From Metallyticus violacea (taxonomy: Eukaryota; Arthropoda; Insecta; Mantodea; Metallyticidae): a stretch of DNA of 64,000 bases. Below, piece by piece: positions 57,288 to 64,000 of the stretch (its first letter is position 1; each line of letters opens with the position of its first letter). The DNA is taken from the NCBI GenBank assembly GCA_030762175.1, contig CM060833.1:9622501-9686500 (forward strand). The letters run 5' to 3'. The notes under the pieces were generated by a model. That model ran no database searches, was not told the origin of the DNA, and saw only the letters and a program-made list of their open reading frames with translations. The position numbers and the translations under genes are program-made.

Positions 57288-58570
57288 CGACAGACATTCA
57301 AAAAATTTGCAAGTGTCACCTTAAAGTCCAAGCTAAGGACTGAATTCGAAAAAAAACTTATCCTCAAAACGTTCAAAGTAAGAGTACTTTGGCGGTGCAA
57401 CCACTTGTCAACAGCACTACGCTACTCGAACTGAAATATTGTCAAAAGAGCTGAATTTATAGCTTGAGCAAGGTCCTGCACACGTTTAAAAGATTTTCCA
57501 GCAATGCAAAATTCCACTTAAGGAAACAACCAGAAGTTGCACGGTGCAAGGTCAGGGCTGTAGGGGGGATGATCAAGCAACTGCCTTTGACGACTTTCAG
57601 TTTCCTCAAATTTGTAGTTGCTCTGTGAGGAGACGCATTGTCGTGCAAAAGCAACAGCTTTGAAGTTCCTGTCTTTGGACGCCGCCGCCTCAGCTCTTCA
57701 AATAAAGAATCCAAAATATAAGTGACGTAGTATTCTCCAATCATTGTAATTCTTTCTGGTATAAAGTCAACCATTAATAATCCTTCATAGCTGAAGAAAA
57801 CACTAAACATTTGCTTCCGAGAACGAAAATCTGGTCGAAGAACAGGGTCATTCTCATTTACCCACACGCAGTTCTGAGCTTTATTTGGGATGATATAGAA
57901 ATAAAACCAACTTTCATCATCAGTACATATATCTGTCAAACGTTTAGGACCATTTGATGGAAACATGCTCAGCAGTTTCCTTGAACATTCCTTTCTCCTC
58001 TTCTTCTCTTCATGGTTAGGGAATATGGAACACGTTTTGCACAGATTTTTCGTAGTTTTAAATGTTCATGGAGTATACTGTCAATGCTGCCAACACTGAT
58101 ACTCACTTCCATACTTAGCATTTCAACAGTAATACGTCGATTTTCCTCCAGAAAGTTCCTCTCTCTTTGAATTGTTCTCTCGTTCACAGCTTCCCGAGGT
58201 CGGCCAGAGCGAGGGTTGTCTTTCAAAGTCTCTCGCCCTTCTTCAAATGACCGAATTCATCTTGCAATGATATCAAAAGAACACACTGGATCACCATGAA
58301 CAGCTACCAAGTCCTCGCTCTTTTACCTGCTTATAGCGTGTGAAAATGTGGAATGTAAAGTTTTCTTTAGAAATATTCATGAATTTTCACCAGCTATTGA
58401 CATATGACAACTCAACAGACTGTACGACAGTCACTATGCAGGTTTAAACTTGCACTTATACATATTTTGATAGCTTAAGGCGCATTGTTGCCAGCTGCTT
58501 TAGTTACATTTTAATACATTATTGTCCAACAATGAATAGGCTGGTTGCAAAACTTTTTGATTGCTCCTTG
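57288..58570 (-). mobile_element. mariner-D, copy 2, full-length with TIRs and TA sites
   Basis: The element is 1283 bases between TA dinucleotides at 57286 and 58571. Its ends are related: AAGGAGCAATCAAAAAGTTT at the 5' end, and CGACAGACATTCAAAAAATT read inward from the other. The transposase lies in two adjacent frames. One is 58226-57969 (DNPRSGRPREAVNER, EENRRITVEMLSMEVSISVG, ILHEHLKLRKICAKRVPYSL). The other is 57966-57457 (TDDESWFYFYIIPNKAQN with the first Asp, DFIPERITMIGEYYVTY, KLLLLHDNASPHR with the second Asp). The third block reads PPYSPDLAPCNF after a frameshift, so the third catalytic Asp is Asn. It is the best-preserved mariner here but is inactive by these lesions. Confidence 0.9.
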
Positions 58571-58716
58571 TAACTAACAACATTTTTGCACACCATTGTG
58601 GGAATATCTTGATTAAAACTAAAACGAAAGCGTAAAAGAAGGTACAAATAATAATATATTAGATATTATTCTTTTATATAAGCTTGATTTCTGACTGTGT
58701 ATCTTCTTTTTTTTAG

Positions 58717-58977
58717 TGGTTCATAAATATCACAAGCCTGCATCACCGGCGAAACGCAGAGGTGATCTGTGTGAAGGAAATTACACGTATTCAAGTCTCA
58801 AATTATACCGTGTTGGCTCGCAGGACAGACAACTTAATTGCTGTGGCTACCACATCTCTGGGTTGCGTTACACAAAGCGAACCGGCCGCTTGCTTACCTT
58901 TAAAAAGCTACTGGATTTATAGAGGTGCTCGTGCCAGATGCCCATTAAAATTATCGGTGTCGCTCGTTAGCCTTTAG
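58717..58977 (+). CDS. candidate terminal exon of an unidentified host gene
   Basis: A strong acceptor, TGTATCTTCTTTTTTTTAG, ends at 58716. From 58717 one frame stays open for 87 codons to TAG (WFINITSLHHRRNAEVI, KEITRIQVSNYTVLARRTDN, LIAVATTSLGCVTQSE, LPLKSYWIYRGARARC). A second frame is open for 68 codons. GC content is clearly above the flanks. An AATAAA follows at 59307, giving a plausible 3' untranslated region of about 330 bases. I do not recognise the peptide, and no transposase motif is present. The two open frames and the lack of homology keep confidence low. Confidence 0.35.
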   Translation, partial: WFINITSLHHRRNAEVICVKEITRIQVSNYTVLARRTDNLIAVATTSLGCVTQSEPAACLPLKSYWIYRGARARCPLKLSVSLVSL

Positions 58978-59306
58978 AAACCACCGCAACCGAACGAGAA
59001 CACGGTACGGTCCTCTCATATTACGACTTTCAACACAAGTTAATCCTGCGAGTTAAACACAACTATTTGGAATTTGTAGCAGTTTCTCGACCTTACCGCC
59101 TGAAACAGCCTTTGTCATCACTGCCTTTGAACAACGCTAATACACGTTTAGACTTCCTACAATAGTTTATACGTCAAACATGCCCAAATAATGCAGGTGT
59201 TTTAGTGTTAACGTAATCAGTTGAAATGTGATATTGCATCCGCGTTATTTTTATTCATTTTTACTCTCTTTATTTCTAAAATCCAAGTTTCTAAGACTCT
59301 AAGTTA

Positions 59307-59312
59307 AATAAA
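59307..59312 (+). promoter_or_regulatory. possible polyadenylation signal
   Basis: AATAAA about 330 bases after the stop of the terminal-exon candidate. In AT-rich DNA this hexamer is common by chance. Confidence 0.25.
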
Positions 59313-59354
59313 AAATATACGCCATAAATTCGCAGTGGTAATGAATGAATACCG

Positions 59355-60446
59355 GTGTGCCAAAAATGTATACACACTTTCAAAGTAGATATCTATTTAA
59401 TATATTTCAAAGTTGGACCGAAAAACAACAGTAATGTGTAGTATGATGTTCTGTAAACAGATGTGACTCACGTACATTATGATAGCGTTGCTATGTGACA
59501 GGTAAATCAACAATGAACAAATGAACCCAAGATTATCGTATGATATTCTGTAAACAGATATGACTTATATTACGTTATGTTAGCGTTGCCATAGCAAAAT
59601 AGAGTCAAGATTATCGTTTGAACAGCGGAAGCAAAGTTGAAGTGGTAATGGAAAACCGAGAATGTTGTTGAAGTTCAAAGGCAATGGAGACGTGTGTACA
59701 GAACAGACCCGTCAACGCGAGTAACAATTGCACGCGACAATTGAGATTCATGGTACCGTATGCGATGTTCACAAGGGCAGATCTGGGAGATCTCATACAG
59801 CAACAAGCCCCGCAACCTCGGCTATGGTTTTGGAATGTTTTGAGCACTCACCGCAGAAATCTACAAAGCAATGTGCACGCGTTCTCCGGATCTAACTCCG
59901 TTGGACTTCTACATATGGGGAACTCTTAAGAATGTTGTATACCGTAGAAAACCAGCTACACTGGCAGCACTTCGGGAAGAAATTGAAACGGTATGTGCTG
60001 CAATCGCTGAGGACACTTTTGCAAACGTTGCTCAATCAGCAGTTCAACGTACTCAGAAGTGTATCGACGCCGATGGTGGGCATTTTGAGCAACAGTTGTA
60101 ACTGTAAAAGTCTAAGGTGATTAGTGCTCATCATTTTTTGTGAACTTGCCTCCTACACCCAAGAACGCGGGTTCGAACCTGGCCAGGACCGATGGATTTT
60201 TTTCGGGCGTAAAAATCCTAAGTATGGCTTCCTTCGGAAGGGAAGTAAAGCTGTGGGTCCCGTGTCGTACATTTACGGCACGAAAGAGAACCTCAAGCCT
60301 GAAAGAGAGGCCTCTGAGCAAAATTTGTCGGCCGTTTCACGCCCTGAGTTGAATGGGACGCTGATGACCTGAGATGTTAAAGAGCGTCCATAAATAAATC
60401 AATCAAAAAAAATCATTTTCTGTTTGTGTGTCTACATTTTTGGCAT
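59355..60446 (+). mobile_element. DUF4817-type DDE transposon, internally deleted copy 2 with SINE
   Basis: TIRs are CCAAAAATGTATACACACTT on the left and a shorter, diverged match (ACATTTTTGG) on the right. The start codon is lost (ATAGAGTC where copy 1 has ATGGAGCC). Blocks: RLSFEQRK, ENVVEVQRQWRRVYRTDPST, RVTIARDN (deletion follows), DGTVCDVHKGRSG-like text in another frame and MVLEMF. A second deletion removes the catalytic core, and TRSPDLTPLDFYIWGTLKNV, LAALREEIETVCAAIAEDTF and AVQRTQKCIDADGGHFEQQL follow. The deletion differs from that in the copy at 32681. A SINE-B lies in its 3' untranslated part. Confidence 0.8.
60138..60412 (+). mobile_element. SINE-B, 5'-truncated, in DUF4817-type element
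   Basis: It begins inside the tRNA-like head (AACTTGCCTCCTACACCCAA) with box B GGGTTCGAACCTGGCC and a complete body to AAATAAATCAATCAAAAAAA. ATCATTTT flanks both ends. The empty site, GTGCTCATCATTTTCTG, is preserved in the related copy at 32755-32780 (minus strand). This fixes the insertion point to the base. Confidence 0.9.
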
Positions 60447-60454
60447 CCTTTGTA

Positions 60455-61290
60455 TACCGAGCTATCTAAGTGGGTAATTTGGAAAGTTCTCGGAATGACC
60501 CACAGATTGCAGCAGCAGTTCAGAAGTAATTTTGTTATCAAATCCCGCTATCTTCCATAGAAACATTAGTACAGTAAAACATGGATTGGTCAAGAATCGT
60601 ACCAGTTATAGCTGGTGTGGTGGTTTTTTTTTTTTTTTTTTTTTTTTTAGTACAGACGTTTGTACGGCAAATATCAAACTTCTTGTAGCTATTAATTACT
60701 TGATAAAGAAGTGTATGAGTGCATCAGAAATTAATAAGATATGACAAACACACTAGGGCACTCTGCACTATCATTTTCAGCCTTTTCCAAGTTGACCAGT
60801 GGCTGTGAAAGCTTGGAAGATGACCCACGTAACGGATGACCAAAACTCCTCATAACACGATAGATGAACGACGTGGTTCTGGAGATCGCTGATTAGTGTC
60901 AAAAACTGCTCAATTTCTGGGCATTTTAGGGGAAAGCGTATTTCACATTTTGCTTGAAAAAAATTATCTACAAGATGGCTGCCACTACTGCTGACTCAGA
61001 ATCAACAGCGAATCACAGTGCAAATCTCTCGATAAGTTTGGACCCCGCCGACTTCATGCGTTGATTTGTGACTAATGATGAAACATGGGGGCACAAAACG
61101 GCAGTCTAAATAATGAAAGCGCCAGAGAAGGTCAACTATGTGGAATCGGTCATGGAGAAGATCATGGCGAGGGTTTTTGTGGGATGCCAGGGGTGTACTG
61201 TTAACTATCTTCCCTTGAGTGTATTGTGCGAACTTTTTGGGCCTACTGGATCTTTGGTGCGATGCGATTTTTGAACAGCTGAAAACTTCC
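60455..61290 (+). mobile_element. mariner-C, copy with degenerate frame
   Basis: The first 110 bases match the start of the minus-strand copy at 29965-31075. Then DMTNTLGHSALSFSAFSKLT, SLEDDPRNG and PKLLITR (helix-turn-helix part), PLLLTQNQQRI, DFMR-FVTNDETWGHKTAV-like text (first catalytic block, Asp kept, across frames), GEDHGEGFCGMPGVY and a TINYLPLS stretch can be read. It ends without the second and third catalytic blocks. A run of 25 T at 60624-60648 sits in its 5' part. Confidence 0.65.
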
Positions 61291-61739
61291 TACGACTATC
61301 TTGTGTTTACTTTCATTTTAGCGCGTTTCCGAGACACGTCAGTTTCTCAAGCTTAACAGCGTTAAATCTGCACCTTCAGCCTCCGTAGGTTTTCTCTTTT
61401 CCTGTTTACGGTTCCTGTGCTAAACAGTTTGCTTACTAATACGCACGCTGAACACGAGATATAATCTGACGTTAGAAAGTCGTTCTTTCTCCAAGGTAAT
61501 AATTAAACCTTTTCCATGCCGTTACCTGGGAATATCGCTCCACTTTAACTCAAAAACGCACTGACAATTTGTAGGAAAAGCGTGGAAACAACAAAGAGGA
61601 TAATGTCAGCGCACCAGATTATGTACATACAGCGTTACTTTCACGTGCTATCTAATGGTAGCATTAATAATAAAACATTAATGGCAGTAATTTTGTTGTA
61701 CAGACACATACTCGCCAGTAACGAGCAAGTAACTGGGTT
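61291..61739. other. no recognised feature
   Basis: No motif or repeat recognised. Confidence 0.35.
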
Positions 61740-62010
61740 TGATACTAAAGTTTAGCGATGTAAAGTATTTTATTGCTCGACATAATCCCATCTAAACGCA
61801 CTGCTCCAACGTTTTCAAGGTTCGCAATTTCCTGTCTTTTGCAAAACCCCCAAAATATTATTTACCTTCTGTATAACCTTTGATTTGACTTAAATTTGTG
61901 TCCAGTTGGGAAAGTTTTGGATTTAGGAAACAAGTGAAAATCCGAGGGAGCGAAATCTGGTGAGTAGGATGGGTGCGGAAGCATTTCAAACTATGCCTTC
62001 CTTCTACACA
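61740..62010 (-). mobile_element. mariner-like transposase C-terminal end
   Basis: The minus strand reads EMLPHPSYSPDFAPSDFHLF (third catalytic block, Asp kept), PKSKTFPTGHKFKSNQRLYR and, after a frame change, NLENVGAVRLDGIMSSNKIL. The last corresponds to the LEKRW.KCI.L.GDYVEK ending. Only the last 85 or so codons remain. A 25-base T run (62012-62036) marks its right side. Confidence 0.65.
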
Positions 62011-62036
62011 ATTTTTTTTTTTTTTTTTTTTTTTTT

Positions 62037-62439
62037 GTTAAATAAAAGTCCATCACGCAAGAGCTGCGTAAACTAAGCGAATTCCTGAGTAAGTAGAATA
62101 ACTTTAAAAAAGAATATAACATCCATACGATGACCATATTAAATAATGAAATAAGTATTGGCATTATTATGTGTTAATTACCATAACAATATCTAAAGAA
62201 AACTAACAAAGAAACACTCAACTATAATACATTATTTAACTAGGTTTGGCGTCCCCCTCCTCCATCAAAAGCTCTTGAAAATAAAACTTAGTAGTGAAAT
62301 TACTCTAATTTACAAAACTAAAAAAATTACTTATTTGCAAAAAAATTATAATTTTTGCGATCTATACGTATCACAAAAGAGAAGCCGCGTTTTTAGAATT
62401 CTTCTTCTTATTGTTATTATTATTGACATTAAACCACAA
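62037..62439. other. no recognised feature
   Basis: AT-rich. No motif is seen. Confidence 0.35.
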
Positions 62440-63310
62440 AAATATGTGTTAATTAAATGAAATATATGACCACCGATAGACAAAGCTATACTGTGTGAGT
62501 ATTTGTAAATATTTTTAAATGTAACCATGTTTATGAACTGAGCCCTTGATATCATCTCTACATTCACTAAAATAGAGAGAAATAACAGAAAGTTTCGAGT
62601 TACGTTGTGTATTTAAGATGATGTTCATATGTTTCAATAAAACAAAAACATGTTACTATTTAAAAACAATTACAATGTACTAAGCAAATAAAAACAATCG
62701 AAAGTGTCATCGATTTTCAGTGGCTTTGAAATTTAATTTAAATGTTATTAACATGTAACGTAAACGTTTTCTGAAGGTTATTACAGATCGCTCTTACATA
62801 CAAATATAATTCTTAAACACATATTACATTAATATTTCACATTTGCTATCTTCACGACGATACTTTTGTTAAATATAAAACATATGCATCGTTATCGCTT
62901 TAACCTACACTCTTTAAATTTCGTTTTTCAGGTAACCCCCCACTCCTAATGCTTCGACATCCCAAACTATTTTTCTTATTTTGTGGTGTATACCTGATTT
63001 TCGTTGCCATTAAACAAATATTGGTGCCGCTAGAGCGATATTAAATTGTTAAATTTCCAAGTTTACCCCTATAGTTAGTAATTTGATTTAGCAAATTTTC
63101 GATTATTTTCCTTTTATTTTAATGGCATATACCAATTTTCGTTGAGAAAAAGCTAACATTGCAGCTGCTAGAGCAAGTTTTGTATTTTCACTTTTTGGTT
63201 AACTCCTTCCCCCAATGATCCAATTATGCTGGTTAACGAACTCGATGAATCGTTTATTAATTGACGGTTATATGCCGATTTCGTCGAGGAAAAGCGGCTT
63301 CTAGAGCGTT
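62440..63310 (-). repeat. composite repeat, copy d
   Basis: Bases 62440-62900 match the AT-rich flank of copies b (31125-31560) and c (reverse complement of 36600-37060), for example TTTCTGAAGGTTATTACAG and TTCACGACGATACTTTTGTT. Bases 62900-63310 hold about three of the ~145-base units (GGTGCCGCTAGAGCGAT, CCCCACTCCTAATG). The end GCTGGTTAACGAACTCGATG corresponds to GCTGGTTAACAAACTCGACG of copy b. Confidence 0.75.
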
Positions 63311-64000
63311 AACAGACGCATATATATTGTGCTACATTACTAGTGCTAAGTGTGGGCAATATTGTATTATATTGTGAGCACAGTCACTGCAATATGCCCT
63401 AGGAGGTGTCGTTAATATTTCTACGTTTCAAGGGGCATGGAGGGGGATTAGGGCACATGCGTAGAGAGACATTGACGCTATCTATTCTAGATTAAGCGAC
63501 GCTTCTTTCTCTTGCGAGACTTGGTAGGGAACGAACGTGTCAGACATCGTAAGGGTCGCTCTAAGCAAAGGATGCCAATTACCAATTTGTATGTGTAAAT
63601 AAGATATTAAATAAATCAAACTAAGTATGACATTGCATACATGTCTTAGTTTTAATACTGTTTAGGTCTTAATTATTCTCTTCTTTTGCTGTTTGAGATG
63701 GAGATGCGTTATATTGGTGCGAATTAAGAACTGAGTTTGTCACCATGTCGCGTAAAAGTAATGTAATTTAAGAAGTTAGTGAGTGCACCTTTAAATTAAT
63801 TAGATTAATTTTTTGTGCCCGATAAGCAGGGCCGATAGAGATTTGAGGATATTTTTCAAGAATCTTTTCATTGGTACAATCGCAATAGCTACACTCTTTG
63901 GAATTAGCTGAAAGGCTTTATGACCCTTAGTATACCAATTTATTTATGTGCCGGACATTCTATAATCGGAAATTCAAGCTCCTATACTATGGCTAAGGTT
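63311..64000. other. unrecognised; one dispersed repeat
   Basis: Only 63826-63920 is recognisable, as a relative of 33308-33402. The sequence otherwise has moderate GC patches without frames. Confidence 0.4.

Overview
The window is animal nuclear DNA, most likely from an insect with a large, repeat-rich genome. It is AT-rich and has no operons or ribosome-binding sites. It is filled with decayed Tc1/mariner transposases, tRNA-derived SINEs with box A and box B, microsatellites, and degenerate stretches that can only be read across several frames. A cockroach- or termite-like (polyneopteran) host is my guess from the mix of mariner families and SINEs, but the sequence does not prove it. No complete host gene is visible. 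The only non-transposon coding candidates are one possible internal exon (7260-7348) and one possible terminal exon with a downstream AATAAA (58717-59312), both on the + strand.

Layout, left to right. 1-7.0 kb: a pyrimidine tract, an inverted pair of hAT C-terminal fragments around a mariner remnant, then more mariner pieces. 7.0-12.4 kb: the exon candidate, a head-to-tail SINE dimer, mariner copies and a SINE. 12.44-17.05 kb: about 56 units of an 82-bp satellite in which each unit carries an 11-bp inverted repeat. 17.1-24.5 kb: a LINE RNase H remnant, a long pseudogene of a multicopy arthropod protein family, a degenerate tandem repeat, SINEs, an RTE-like LINE 3' end, and a GC-rich island built of inverted repeats. 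24.5-36 kb: mariner families, a composite repeat, a 130-bp hairpin beside microsatellites, and a deleted DUF4817-type transposon. 36-51 kb: a second composite repeat, SINEs (two nested in other elements), a Tc1 remnant, an RTE-like remnant and more mariners. 51-64 kb: a tRNA-like sequence, a deleted mariner with both TIRs, a nearly full-length mariner with TIRs and TA duplications, the terminal-exon candidate, a second DUF4817-type element carrying a SINE, and a last composite repeat.

The genes do not work together as a pathway. The window records successive waves of transposons and their decay. At least ten mariner-type lineages are present as dead copies. tRNA-derived SINEs inserted later, because they interrupt mariner, Tc1, DUF4817-type and other SINE copies, in three cases with visible target-site duplications. 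Labels such as mariner-A or SINE-B are local names for families defined within this window. Transposase family assignments rest on motifs read by eye and remembered family patterns, not on a database search.
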